This document shows, piece after piece, positions 13,306-25,685 of a stretch of 64,000 nt of DNA. Position numbers and translations under genes: made by a program. Positions within the stretch are counted from its first letter, which is position 1; each line of letters begins with the position of its first letter. Source of the stretch: Caprimulgus europaeus (Eukaryota > Chordata > Aves > Caprimulgiformes > Caprimulgidae). The notes below the pieces were generated by a model. The model was given only the letters and a program-made list of their open reading frames with translations, made no database searches and had not been told where the DNA came from. Location of the stretch: assembly GCA_907165065.1 (NCBI GenBank), contig OU015528.1, forward strand, positions 69,421,474-69,485,473. Reading direction: 5' to 3'.

Positions 13306-15359
13306 ATGAAAACTTATTAAACATAAACATGAAAATTCTGAATCAAGAGTTCCATACAATATGGATTGGTAGAGCATGCAGTGTATCTCTGCATGCCTTC
13401 CCTGTTCTTATATTTTTTGCCTTAACATCTACCAAGGGGCAGGAGTAGAGACAGAGTTTGGGGCTACAGTTTCCCTTGGTTTGACTCAGTGCAGCCGCTC
13501 TCTTATTCAGGTGCCTCCTTGTTGTACTCAAAAAATTATGTGCATGCTCCACTGACACCCCAGAACAAAGTCAAGAGGTCAGTTTAACCCAGCAGAGCTT
13601 AAGCTAAGCTCTTTGTGCTGGACCTGACTAAAAGCCTTCACGCAGACAGGCAGTGCAGAATGCATATTTAATTGAGGAAAAACTACCACTGCTTAATCCA
13701 TCTTGCTGCTGTGCCTGATTGCCTCAGTGCTCCCAGCCTGTTTCCGACTGCAGCTGAACTCTGAAGATGGTCTAACCCAACCTGTTTGACTCTGCTGCCA
13801 AAACGGCTTGGAAGCCATAGCACAGCTACAATTACCAAGTATTCCTTGCCACCCCTAAGCTGTATGAAAAGGTCTGCCCGATTCTGCAAAAGGAGTCAGG
13901 TAGAATTTCAGGGGACGTTAGCCCTGATGACAGAGACCAGATCAGGACGTCAGAAAGTCAGAAGAAGCAGCACAAAAAAGAGAAAATGAGGAGGACAAAG
14001 CAGCTATTGTTTTCCTTAACCTGAGCTCAACCATGTCAGGAAGTAGTAAGACTTCTATTTTACAATGAAGTGTTTGATGATGAAGCAATAGATTCTAACT
14101 TGCTTCCTGAGAATAGGTAAGCCCTTATAGAAGAAAAAAAGATGAAGCATTTGGGTGATAGTAAAGAAACAGAAGAATCATCACACTGAAATGATAACAA
14201 GACTCAGATCTACTGACGGTCACTACCAATGTGCTCGACACACAGTGATCCCAATTACTGGACACAGTTATTGATGTGTCTCCCACGATGTGCTCCACTT
14301 TGCACTGCATTGCAGGGACTGATCTACATGTACTTTCCTCTGCCTGTCCCTGCCAATCACCTCCACCACCAGCCCTCCCTGTCCCTCTCCCCTTCCGTGA
14401 GGAAGGAGCCCAAAATGTGGCACAGAGCAGACACCTCTGCTTTCCATCCTTCCACACAGGGAAAGGAGAGGAAGGGCTTTTTCCCAGGTCTGCATCCTGG
14501 CTGCGGAGGAGGACATACTCCCTTAGCTCCTGGCACCGGCCAGTTTAAGCTGTCAGACTGTGAAGGAAGGGGGTCACTGCTGGAAGAGTCCTTGGCTCCT
14601 GAAGCCCCTCTGACCTCATCTAAGAAATGAAAAAGCCTAGTTTAAAAATGTAAGTATTAAGAAAAGTTAAAAGTGGTGCTGAGGAATTAGAAAATTATAG
14701 TAAGAATGAACACTCAGACAGAAAATGAGAGGTATGTTAGAGTCAAAAGGTTTTAATATGAATACTTCCAACTATGGTGTGATTCAGATTCTGAGCTCAG
14801 AATGAGATACACATTCCTTTTCACACTTATTTTTAGAGTGGGATGAAACAATATCCAGCTACAAATACACCTCTGCTTCTGCTTATTCAGCAGCCTCATT
14901 TAGATTGATCTGTCTCTACTGTTTATATAACTTTGAATTGCTGAGGTATCAGTCAAAATTGTGTGAGCCAGACACAACTCTAGGAAATGAAAGACAAACC
15001 TTATTTTTCAGTTCTTAGAACAGTAATGGCAAATGCTATGATGAATGGTAAATCTCCAGATATTGCTTTTGTGGTCACTCACTAGTGATAATGAATTAAG
15101 GAGAAAGTACTCTGAAGTCTAATTGCTGTCTGGATATGAGAGTTACATTTGATATTTTAACAGCTAACAAATACATATGGAAAAATAATGGATTGCAATG
15201 GTACACAGACTTTCACGCAGAAATTACTGAAATTTTTAATTAAAATAATAATGTGAATAAATTTATCTTATTATCTGATTCAAAGATTTTATTATTTGCT
15301 TCAAAGATGATAGCTGCATTAGTTTATGACTAGAGGCCTATTGCATACTTCAAGAAGCA
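13306..15359. other. Unique intron, no gene seen
   Basis: Slightly GC-richer around 14230-14640, where frames overlap on both strands (for example 14229-14630). None has a recognisable domain or splice-site context, so I treat them as chance frames. Confidence 0.5.
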
Positions 15360-15393
15360 TCTGTTTATAATCTATGTCTGTTTATAATCCATG
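15360..15393. repeat. 17-bp tandem direct repeat at the 5' edge of a CR1
   Basis: Two adjacent 17-bp copies (tctgtttataatctatg, then the same with one T to C change) sit immediately before the 5' boundary of the CR1 copy at 15394. This could be a local duplication made during insertion, or a pre-existing slippage product. Confidence 0.85.
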
Positions 15394-16402
15394 TCCAGAT
15401 GGAGATCGGTGATGAGTGGTGTCCCTCAGGCGTCCATATTGGGACCAATACTGTTTAATATCTTCATCAGTGACAGAGACAGTGGGATCAAGCACACCCT
15501 CAGCAAGTATGCTGATGACACCAAGCTGAGTGGTGTGGCTGACACACCTGAGGGACAGGATGCCATCCAAAGGGACCTGGACAAGTTTGAGAAGCAGGCC
15601 CATATGAATTTTAGGAGGTTCAAAAAGGCCAAATGCAAGGTCCTGCACATGGGTCAGGGCAACCCCCAATGTCAATACTGGCTGGGGGATGAAGGGACTG
15701 AGAGCAGCCCTGCAGAGAAGGACTTGGGGGTACTGGTGGATGAAAAGCTGGACATGAGCCGGCAATGTGCGCTCACAGCCCAGAAGGCCAACCGTATCCT
15801 GGATGCACTACAAGAAGCAGGGCCAGCAGGTTGAGAAAGATGATTCTGCCCCTCTACTCCACTCTCGTAAGTCCCCTCCTGGAGTACGGCATCAAGCTCT
15901 GGAATCCTCAGCACAGGAAAGACCTGAACCTGTTGGAGTGGGTCCAGAGGAGGGCCACAAAAACGATCAGAAGGATGAAACACCTCTCCTATGAAAGGCT
16001 GGGAGAGTTGGGGTTGTTCAGTCTGGAGAAGAAAAGGCTCCAGGGAGATCTTATTGTGACCTTTCAATATTTAAAAGGGGGCCTATAAGAAAGATGGAGA
16101 CAAACTTTTTAGCAGGGCCTTTAGCCACAGAACAAGCAGAAATGGTTTTAAACTAAAAGAAGGTAGATTCAGACTAGATATAAAGAAGAAATTTTTTACA
16201 ATGAGGGTGGTGAAACACTGGAACAGGTTGCCCAGAGAGGCAGTAGATGCCCCATCCCTGGAAACATTCAAGGTCAGGCTGTAGAGGGCTCCGAGCAACT
16301 TTATCTAGTTGAAGATGTCCCTGCTCACTGCAGGGGGGTTGGACTACAGTAACCTTTAAAGGTCCCTTCCAACCCAAACTATTCTGTGATTCTATTCTAT
16401 AA
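15394..16402 (+). mobile_element. CR1 LINE, 5'-truncated, with reverse-transcriptase palm and 3' end
   Basis: Starts inside the reverse transcriptase ([19 protein letters not shown]). The catalytic YADD motif is present at 15508-15519, within [12 protein letters not shown]. The open frame runs from 15391 to 15834 and contains [15 protein letters not shown] and [12 protein letters not shown]-like thumb sequence (here [12 protein letters not shown]). After a frameshift, EYGIKLWNPQHRKDLNLLE and [18 protein letters not shown] continue at 15765-16088, followed by the 3' end with cccttccaacccaaactatt and ctgtgattctatt. Non-functional because it is truncated and shifted. Confidence 0.96.
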
Positions 16403-19400
16403 TGAGGTGTCTGAATATCATCTAAATGACAGTAAAATCTAACAAAAAAAATTGCAAGCAACATATTTTGGAAGCAACAATGAACAGAGATTTAAAATCA
16501 ATATTTCCATCTATAGTGTCCCACAGCCTGCACGATGTGGGATGTCAGGTTCAAGTCTGCTGCAGTCTGGAGTCCACATATTGAGCATTCTTTGGATGCA
16601 AATTTAAGAGTAGGTTTCTGGCAACCTCCAGAAGACATCAGAAAAGAATGCCTATGGTTCCGGTACTGCTTCGATCAGGCCCAACAAACTGGCAGCATAA
16701 CCAGGAGGGTAAGATCCTATGTGGCCTCTCACACTTTGCATTAAATTTTCATGGCAAACATAGCCCAAGTAAATGGGTCACAGACGTCTTTCAAGGATGT
16801 GGTATTGTGTGCAATGGATGTTGAAGACAGGGAAGATTTCTAAATGCAGGCTCCATGGACCTCCTAAACTCTGTGTAGATCTCCAGGAGGCAACCATATG
16901 GCCACCCTGACCATGCCCTCACTTCACTGTGCTGTCAGATTCACACATCACTTTGTCATGGAAGTATGTCCAATCAGTTGGTGTCTTCTTATGAAATGAT
17001 TTTATTTTAACATTTCTGGCTACCTGTACATGTCATTTAGAGAATTCTTTTGCATCTCATAAAACATGTTCTGCAGTATAAATACACAAGTATTGAATAT
17101 TTTAAAACTGAAAAAGCCCTCTCTCAAAATTCGTACAACCATCTTACAGAATCCCCAACGAGGAAAACTGTACATAGATGTTGTTAAAATATAATTAGTG
17201 ATGTATTTTAATAAAATTCAAGAGAATTACCACCTCCTAAAGGAAGCCTAGCAAAATTATTTTCACCCACTCACCCTGAGTGAGTAATTTATTTTGACGG
17301 GTGACTATACTATAATTAGGGCTTTTTTAATCATTGCTGTAAGGTTGAGTGAGTAGATTTTGTTCTTGGGTTCATACATTTTCATGATGGTTTTGCAATG
17401 CTGCTTGATGGATCAAAGTTGCTAAACTCTCAGTGTGGTGCCAAAGTAAGTGGAATTTAAAAATGAAGCCTTCTAAAGCCTTTAGATTTTAGATTTACAT
17501 TGGTATTATTTTTATTCATGATCTTGTGTCATTAAGATAGCAAAGATGCCAGGAAAGGTCATAGTTCAGATGTCTCAGGATTCAGAGAAAAAAAAAAGTT
17601 ATTAAATAGAGATTTGTGACTATGTTTTTCAACCACAGCTCTCAACTTCTATTGTGTTCTCTGATATATTTACAAGCAAAGTTATACTTTTACTAAGATC
17701 TTTACTGCAACTTTTAGTTTCTCTACTTTCAGCCAGAGACTGAAGGTTCCGGAGAAGTCTTTGCCCTTCTTTATCCGAGTAAGCCTTTGAATCCAGATTG
17801 CTTAGTTCTCTGAGCCTCACTGTTCTATTAATGTCTGAATTAAAAATACAAATTATAATTTATTTACTTTGGGAGTGCTGTCAGTATGAGTTACGCATGA
17901 TATACAGAACTAATTCCATATTTGTTGGGTATAGAGATCCCCAGGGCTACTTGTTATAAAGTCTGTTTTTCACCCTTGCTATTTTCTAACTGTATTGGGC
18001 TTTAGCTATGGCTAAAGCTACTCAAAAGGAATATTTTCCAGAGATCTCAGGGTTCTGCTAGAACACAGGGGTCAGAGTTATTAGCTGTGCATTCCCAACA
18101 AACACTTGAGCATTTTCTGGGAGGGGCTGTCCAGCTGTTTCCCAGAGGCAGGGAGATTTTTGATGTCTTGTGTTGCCACGACTCTCCCCAGGCAGAATTC
18201 TCATTTGGGTTGGTCTCTGCAGCTTCTGCTAACAGATATTAGGCAGATATGCTAACTTCTGTGTCAAGTAATGACATTTTAATAACTGGCTGCAGGATTG
18301 TCTATTCATCTACATTAAAATTAAATCACTAATTATAGCTGTGGATTTTTGCCCAAGAGTGTTCTGGTCCCCAGTGAATGCAATAGCAGAGGAAGTTTCT
18401 AAATTCACATATACAGGAATGGAGACAGATGGGCTGTCAAACCTTTCAACATGACAGACCTGCTCTTCTCTTACTATTGGGCTCCAACTGCCCCTGATGA
18501 GAATCTCTTTTCCAGACAGACTGCGAAAGACTGTAAAAGTAAGGATATCAGAGGTTGTTTTGATTTCTTAATTGGTATTTTTCAAGATAAATATGAGTAG
18601 CGAATCAATTGCTTTGACCTTAAGGTACTGATAGAGTATATCAGATCTGCATAGGGGATGACCTAAACCAATTGTGATTTTCAGAAATTTTGAAGACCAC
18701 TAAAATTAAGGTAGACAAAGTTAATTGTCATTTTAAAAAATATATTTTCCTCAGTGATGCCACTTAATACTTTAGCATATTTCAGAGAGTCCAGACTCCA
18801 AAGTTTTCTTAATCTCTGTTTCCATAATTCCATTTTACATAGCTGCTTTTTCTTTCAACTAAAGTACTCTTTTTTAAATTTTTTTTTTAATTTTTTTTTT
18901 AAGTACTAGGGTGGCTTTATCCTATAAATATATTGCATTCCTTAGAGTTTTTAAATTAATCTTTTAGCTATTTCCAGTAGCTCATCTACAACTTTAGGCA
19001 CATATGCAAGACTAATCCCTAACAATTCTGCGTAAGAGTACAAGAAGCAAGTAGAAAGACCAATTTCACCTTTACAGAATCACATATGCCTGAACTATTT
19101 TCATTATCCCTTTAATTCCTACCAAAACCAAATCATTTGAACAGTTACAACCCTCTTGAGTATCAAACCTCTCACAGTTGGGAAATAACATTTCTCCCAT
19201 CAGACCTGGGAATTCCACGGGTTGAATGTGTAAATACATTTCAGATAAAGTAACTATAAACCATCCTATGCTAGGTCCAGCTGAAGGTGCCTATGGAGAG
19301 GGAATTGTCTTGCTTTAAGATTCCTCAAAGATTAAGGTTCTGACCTCATTTCTCCCAAATATTCTTCAAGTTTGTATTTTTCTCTGAGAAGCAGAACAAA

Positions 19401-21949
19401 TCAATTTTAGATAATGGCCTAGAAGAGAGATGACTGCTTATCAGATGCAGCAGTGTGCTGCATGCAGTGCACATCATCACAGATCTCCCAATCACCAGCA
19501 AATATGAAGTGACCTTTAACTTCCATGTTTTGATCTTATACTGAGTACAGCATACCAGAAGTGAAAAATCTAGATAGACTTCTTTTAAAGGCTGCTCTTA
19601 CTTATTTAAGGGAAATAGTGGACAAAACGACAGGAATTAATAATTGATACAAAAAAGCATTTGAACTTTATAAGCAAGCATCACAGAGGTATGAATGTAG
19701 GATACTGGAGCAAAACTGTGCAACAATACAGATTGATAAATGTGTTGGTAACTATTTTATAATATTTTGAGCATTTTAAAGCAATTCTGTCATCTGACCT
19801 CATCTTCTAAAAAGCAATAGTACAATCTGAAACCTCTATTTTTGCATAAAAGAGACATGGTTCAACCTCTGATAATAAAAGTCAAATGTATTTCAGTCGT
19901 ACAAATCAAATGTATTTATGTAATACAGTGGTAAAGAGGAAGGGATACAGTAAAAGTAAACAAATATGAAATTTACATAAAATTTAGGATGATAAAATTG
20001 AAGGACAGTGAAAGGAAGCACCTGCATTCAAAATTAATTAAACTGTAGAGCTTCTGAAGTTTTTCAGATCAAGTTTTGAGTAAAAAATGAGAATGAGTTT
20101 AAAGAACATACTGTTAATATGTCAGAAATTTTTGAGAGATTACTCGTGTGTTAAATCAGTCCATAGTTGCTACAGATCTATTTGAAAATGCTATGCGTAG
20201 CGGATCAGGGACCAGATGAAGTTTACTCAAAAATGTAGAAGTCTTACAGTCCTGAGAATTTCCTGATAAAATGCTGCATTAATGCCCCCACCCCCGTATT
20301 GATCAGTCCTGTGCTTCCTTTATTCATAGGAATTTCAGTGTATTTTAAAAGCTGCATTTATAGATACCTTACACAATTTCACAGTGGCCTTTTATCCGGG
20401 TTATAGCTGGAAATCTGTAGTGTCCAACTTCCTTGACAACCTCAAGACGGCACTCTAGACTGTTAATTTCACCTGACATTTTCTTCAAACTTGTGTTTTT
20501 GAGAAAAAAGAGATCCCTGTAGTCAATCAGTTTTTATATTCATTTATTCAAGCTGCTACCAGAGAGTTATCTTGCCAACTGGAGAGGTACGTAGGGAATC
20601 CTTGCCTTATGTGCCTAAAAAGGCATCTGCAGATTGTCCTGGATAGTCATCTTGCACAACATGAATAAATCAGATGTTCCCTGTTGGTTCTTCCCTTAAG
20701 GAGTTGTCAGAATAAATAAAAATACTTCTCAGAGACTCCCAGTTATTCCAGGTAAAGAAAATAAGCAAAGAAACTTCCAAAAAAAAAAAAACCCAGAGAA
20801 AAAAATACAGAAATTCTGTTTTCATCAACAGAAGATTATTATTTTACCACATTAATGTAAATCATCAAGTTTTTTTAAGGTAATTTGGTATTATAAATCC
20901 TAAGTACTAAGCAATAACTAAACATTTAATGGAGACTCTGTGTTCTCATTTTCTCTTAAAGCCAGTATGATATCTCTTTCTAATGTGACTTTTATTTACT
21001 CAACTTGCTGTCTATCACCTTGGTCCTGATATGACAGAGATACAGAGCTTTACTTTTCTCACAGGAGTTTTAATCCATGACTTTACTACCAATGAGGTCT
21101 TGTGCTCTAACAAGGAAATTTAGCTTCTCCAGAGCTCAGTTACTACCTGAAGATGCATGATAAGGCAATCCCCAGTCCTAAAAACCTTAGAGAACAGAGT
21201 AGGGAAAGAGATAGTCCTGCAGTCTCTAATGAATTAACTTGGTCACACTTGATGAGTCTTCTTGCTCCTGAACTATACATTCAGGCCACTTCTGGCGTGC
21301 TTTTCTTCAGACCCCACAAATTATAAGCTTCACAATGTCATTCTTCCAAAAGAAGGAATGGAGGGTCACCTTCATCCAGTAAGCTAGGGCACGCTCTAGG
21401 AGTGCAAGGTGAGACATTAAATAAACCCTGACAACCCACTGCCTCTTATCTTCAATCATGAGGCTACTAAGAAAGTGGCCACAAAGCTATCAAGAAAGTG
21501 TCATCACCACCATGATAGCCTGGGTATTTTGCCATGTGTCCAACTTGTATTATGCATTTTCTGAGCATGGATAGGACTGCTGTTGAAGTGTGTCAGATAT
21601 AGGTGCTTCCCATTCATTTTTCGACTATGACAAATTTAGACACAAATAGACCCTATGGTCCTGAGGCCATGGAGGTCTCTGCATCCATGGAACTGGAGAA
21701 ATGCAGCAGCTATCAGCGCTCACTGAATTAAGTATTATTGGAGTTAATGGTACAAATTTTGCCCTTAACTTATGATAGAAGGATACAACACAAATGGAAT
21801 TTATACCAGTGAGAGATGTATATCCAGCTGATCAACAGCAGAAACAGTGGTTGTTAAAAGGTGAAGAGAGCTTTCACTTTGTCTCTCTAAGATGACATCT
21901 AATAATTGCTTGAAGGCAGTTGGAGAAATAATTAAAAGCAGAGGTATAG
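16403..21949. other. Unique AT-rich intron, no gene seen
   Basis: About 5.5 kb with no repeat family or coding block that I recognise. It includes a T-rich run at 18870-18902. It may contain conserved noncoding elements, but that cannot be judged from one sequence. Confidence 0.55.
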
Positions 21950-22015
21950 AATCATAGAATCAAAGAATGTATTGGGTTGGAAGGGACCCTCAAAGGTCAT
22001 CTAGTCCAACCTCCA
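21950..22015 (-). mobile_element. CR1 LINE, short 3'-end fragment
   Basis: Antisense CR1 terminus: agaatcatagaatcaaagaa, then gggttggaagggaccctcaa and aggtcatctagtccaacctc. Only the last ~65 bp of the element are present, so it was either severely truncated on insertion or later eroded. Confidence 0.9.
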
Positions 22016-23389
22016 ACATAAATGAATTGAACCACGCCCAAGTAAATGAATTGCTATTCACCAGGTTGACTTTAAATAATTTCACTGAAAAAAAAAAAAG
22101 AAGTAATAGCTGAAAAATCTGGGCTTTTTTTGTTTTCTGTCAAGGACAGCCAAATGTTTTTGATGTGTGGTCTGCACAGTCATTACAGATTGAAGCCAAC
22201 ATGCACAACTGTCCAAGTGTTTCTTATCTCTCTCTTTCTCATTGACACACTGTGTTGCCCCAGGCTACTTTTTGTTGGCTGTCCTTGTTTTGCCTGCCTG
22301 CTTCATTTCTGATCCTAAAATCCTGTTCTGGGGTAAAAGACTTTTCTACTTTGTCATGGATACTTCTTGACACTGTCCTGTGACACAGTAGAAGCAACAA
22401 AGGGAATTAAATGCACAAACATATGTCTCTGTGTGACTTTATTTTTTGAACACTGCACCTGATAAAAATTCTCTGGTAATGCTAAGTGCTGGCCAGGTCC
22501 TAAGGAAAAGCTAGAGGGTTAATCTCCAGTCAGCACTGTTCTATGAAAAAAAAAAAAAAAAAACCCAAACCAAAACAAAACAGTTTGATATATGTAAATT
22601 ATTTAAGTAAAATATGCATCTGTGAATGAAGGAATCTTCCAATCTGTAATAATACTGCGCTTTAAAGACCGGTACAATTTTACATGCTCCTCCTGTGAAA
22701 TAAAGAAGTATTAACCTCAAATTTTAAGTGTATCAAATGGCCCAATGTTTTAATTATAGCAAAACCTTTACAGAAGACCTATATTTTCCAGGACCTTTAT
22801 TCCATGTTGAAACTATCCTCTCACAGCCACAGATATTAAAGATCTGACTCTCTGTTTACATGAGCATAAATCAAATACTTTCAGTGCAGTTACTGAACTT
22901 ACTGTGTTATGAAGAGATGCAAAGTTCAAGCATTTAAAAAGTGCAACTCTGTGAAACAAAGGTGGTTGGGTTTTTTGGGGGGTTTTTTGGGGGGGTTTTT
23001 TTTGGTGATCCTTGAGTGATTACTTATGACAGGAATCACCATATTTACTCTTGTAAATGGCAAATAATTTCTCTGTAATTTTCATTCTGGAAAGAAAATG
23101 GCTGGGAAGAGTTACAAAGTAATAACAACCCTGAACACTTATGCAACACTTCACATTTCAAACTGCTTCAGAAATATAAACCAATTAAGCTGTCATTATG
23201 ATTTATGCTAAGGGAGACAAGAAATATATAAACAAAGTCAAACAGAGATGCAGGGCTCCAGACTAGAGTTCTGTGAATCACAGATCACAGAAACAGCTTA
23301 GAGATGCAGAGCACAGGGGACTGGGCTAATCCTGGGAATTGGAAGATAAAACCATGGAGTAAACTTAGTAATAGCTAATACATTATTAC
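22016..23389. other. Unique intron with low-complexity tracts
   Basis: Contains an A-run at 22545-22563 followed by A/C-rich sequence, and the T/G block at 22964-23006 (listed separately). No gene seen. Confidence 0.55.
22964..23006 (+). repeat. G-run / T-run low-complexity block
   Basis: Alternating pure runs, approximately G3 T6 G6 T6 G7 T8 G2. The plus strand has enough G runs for an intramolecular G-quadruplex. It resembles ciliate-type T/G telomere repeats only superficially, because run lengths differ and there is no regular unit. Confidence 0.85.
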
Positions 23390-23912
23390 CTAGTTACTGG
23401 TGAATGGTCACTTCTTTCCATATGCAACACACAACACTTAAGTACACCACTTGGCTAAATAAGCATTATCAGCTGTGCCATTCATCACTGCAAACCTCTA
23501 TTGTTCAGTAGCTCATTAACGACTTTCTTGAGACACCTGATTTATGATGCAATCGCCCATAGTAGAACTGTCTGAACTGATAACCAAAGGGCAATTAAAA
23601 TCAGTACCCACACCAGACCATTAGATGATTTAAGAAGGAATATCTATGCTCCCAGTTCCTTTTAAAAGTACATTGTTAACATTAGGAGCATAAATGTTAA
23701 TTAGTATAATGACTTCATTCAGCAATTTCTTTTCTACAAGGCCATTTGGATCAGAACCCAGCTCCTCTGTTTGAAAGGGCAAGTTCTTTTTAATTAGGAC
23801 AGCTACTTCATTGGCACTAGTAATAAATGAGAGAAGAGATAAAGGTCTCACCCACCAGGATTTTTCCATTTTTTGTTTCTGTGTAGCATTCAGTATTTCA
23901 GAAAAAAACCCA
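23390..23912 (-). mobile_element. Fossil L1/Tx1-clade LINE endonuclease fragment
   Basis: On the minus strand the peptide at 23869-23633 contains KMEKSWWV, then SANEVAVLIKKNLPFQ, SDPNG and INIYAPN, in the order and near-spacing of the L1/Tx1 apurinic endonuclease (xKLxxxWVG, RGVAILIxKxLPF, DPxGR, NxYAPN). After a frameshift, GTDFNC followed by SSDSS (about 23564-23612) matches GGDFNC...DRSS. Further on, SDHSPVT (about 23393-23413) matches the catalytic SDH(S/A)PV motif. It is broken by stops and frameshifts and shortened between DFN and SDH (about 63 codons against about 84 in human L1, from memory). CR1 and RTE endonucleases lack the LPF-DPNG-IYAPN combination. Confidence 0.75.
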
Positions 23913-24984
23913 ATTTTATTCAGAAAAAAAATAAAGTCCTCATTCTTTTAATGTTAATGCACATCTTTTACAAACACTTGTTTGCAGCCCAGATATTCTC
24001 ATATGGTCATATTTGAGATAAATTCTCCTCCTTGCATGCTTGAATGGGCAGAGCAGTAGCTTTAGGTCATTGCTATTCCACTGGATCATCCCCTTAAGGC
24101 AGGGGTCTGTGCCAGAGTGCGACTAGTTAAGGAAAAGCTTCAAAGACTATTTAATTTCAAGCCTTCACTGCTTTTGTGCATCTCTCACCCTTCAATCATG
24201 CTCTGACCCTGTCAATGCACAAGCATGCAACTGGGAGAGGACAGGCTGCTCTTAGCAACGGTAATGCCCAATGCCTTGCCTAGTGCTGACCTGAGCTTCA
24301 AAGCAAACGGGTTCTGATTTGAACCTGGAGAAATCAGAACAGGAACAGGCAGAAGTAGCCAAAAAAACATGGAGTGGGGAGAAAAAGTAAGGAACACACC
24401 ATTGCACTGGAAAAGGAAGGAAACCTTCTTTGTCATCATTCTTGCCAAGACTGGAAAAATCTTCTGAACTTTCAAAAGGCCACTGCCACTCTTCCCTCTT
24501 AAAAGTCAGGATGCATTATGACACAGGAGGTTGGATTCTTACCAATTCAGTTCCTATTAAGAGTCAGAAGATAGTCTTGAGCCATTACTAAGATAAAGGT
24601 GTCAGACAAGCACTTATGCGACAAGAAAGGATGTACCCACCAAGGCATAACAGGTGTTGCCTATAAAGGTACTGCATTTAATTTGTACCCATGACTTTGG
24701 GGTAAAAAGCAGAGAAGAGTCTATATTTCATGACAGAGGGCAGTGATGAGGCCGCAGTTACAGTTACTTCATGTGCTGGAACAGCAGGGTGCAAAGGCTG
24801 ACCTTGACACTTTCAGAGGCTCTGAAATACTGACATGTGAGTCAGTCTTCAGCTGGCTGACAGGTACTAATTCCTTCTGGACTCTACTGCTGGTCTATGA
24901 GCTTGTGGGCAAATTTGATGTGCAAAAGCATGGTGTATAGTCCTCTACAGAAAGTAATAACTAGCAGACAAGGTAAGAATACTC
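23913..24984. other. Unique intron, no gene seen
   Basis: No recognised element. An 87-codon minus-strand frame at 24212-24475 shows no family resemblance. The segment might hold more of the LINE at 23390-23912, but I could not align it. Confidence 0.5.
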
Positions 24985-25685
24985 TATGGAGATGCTAGAG
25001 AGCAGCACTGCAGAGAGGGACGTGGGGGTTCTGGTCGATGGCTAGTTGAACATGAGCCAACAGTGTGCCCTGGCTGCCACGAGGGCCAACCATGTCCTGG
25101 GGTGCATCAAGCACTGCACTGCGAGCCAGGCGAGGGAGGGGATTGTCCCTCTCTGCTCTGCACTGGTGCAGCTTCACCTTGGGTACTGTGTGCAGTTTTG
25201 GGCACCACAGTATAAAAAGAATATAAAGCTACTGGAGAGTGTCCAGAGGAGGGCCACTAAACTGGTGAAGGGCTTAGAGGGGAAGCCGTACGAGGAGAGG
25301 CTGAAGTTGCTTGGTTTGTTCAGCCTGGAGAAGAGGAGACTGAGAGGAGATCTCATTGTGGTCTAGAACTTCCTCACAAGGGGAAGAGGAGGGGCAGGTG
25401 CTGATCTCTTCTTTCTGGTGACCAATGATAGGACCAGGGGAAATGGCAGGAAGATGCACCAGGGCAAGCTTAGGTTGGACATTAGGAAATGCTTCGTCAC
25501 CAAGAGGGTGGTGGAGCACTGGAACAGGCTCCCCAGGGAGGTGGTTGTGGCACCAAGCCTGATAATATTCAAAAAGCATTTGGACAACACCTCAGTCACA
25601 TGGTCTGAATCTTGTGACTGTCCTATGCTAGGGTAAGTGATAATCCTTGTGGGTCCCTTCGACTCACAGCATTCTATGATTCTAT
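24985..25685 (+). mobile_element. CR1 LINE, 5'-truncated 3' end
   Basis: Sense copy starting in the thumb region ([20 protein letters not shown], with a frameshift just before). It continues through [40 protein letters not shown] and [18 protein letters not shown], then after a stop RKMHQGKLRLDIRKCFVTK and [15 protein letters not shown]. It ends gggtcccttcgactcacagc and attctatgattctatg. The 3' end (ccttcgactcacagc) differs from the 11.7-, 15.4- and 30-kb copies, so it belongs to another CR1 subfamily. Confidence 0.95.

Noticed and set aside
14229-14640. 133-codon frame in a GC-richer patch, considered as an exon or retrocopy
   Set aside because: Proline/histidine-rich without any recognised domain, with competing frames on both strands and no flanking splice or poly(A) features.
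22964-23006. Interstitial telomere repeat
   Set aside because: Vertebrate telomere repeat is TTAGGG; this block has only G and T runs of uneven length and no TTAGGG unit.
24212-24475. 87-codon minus-strand frame next to the L1-clade fossil
   Set aside because: Could not be aligned to any LINE motif (ORF1 or reverse transcriptase), so it was not joined to that element.
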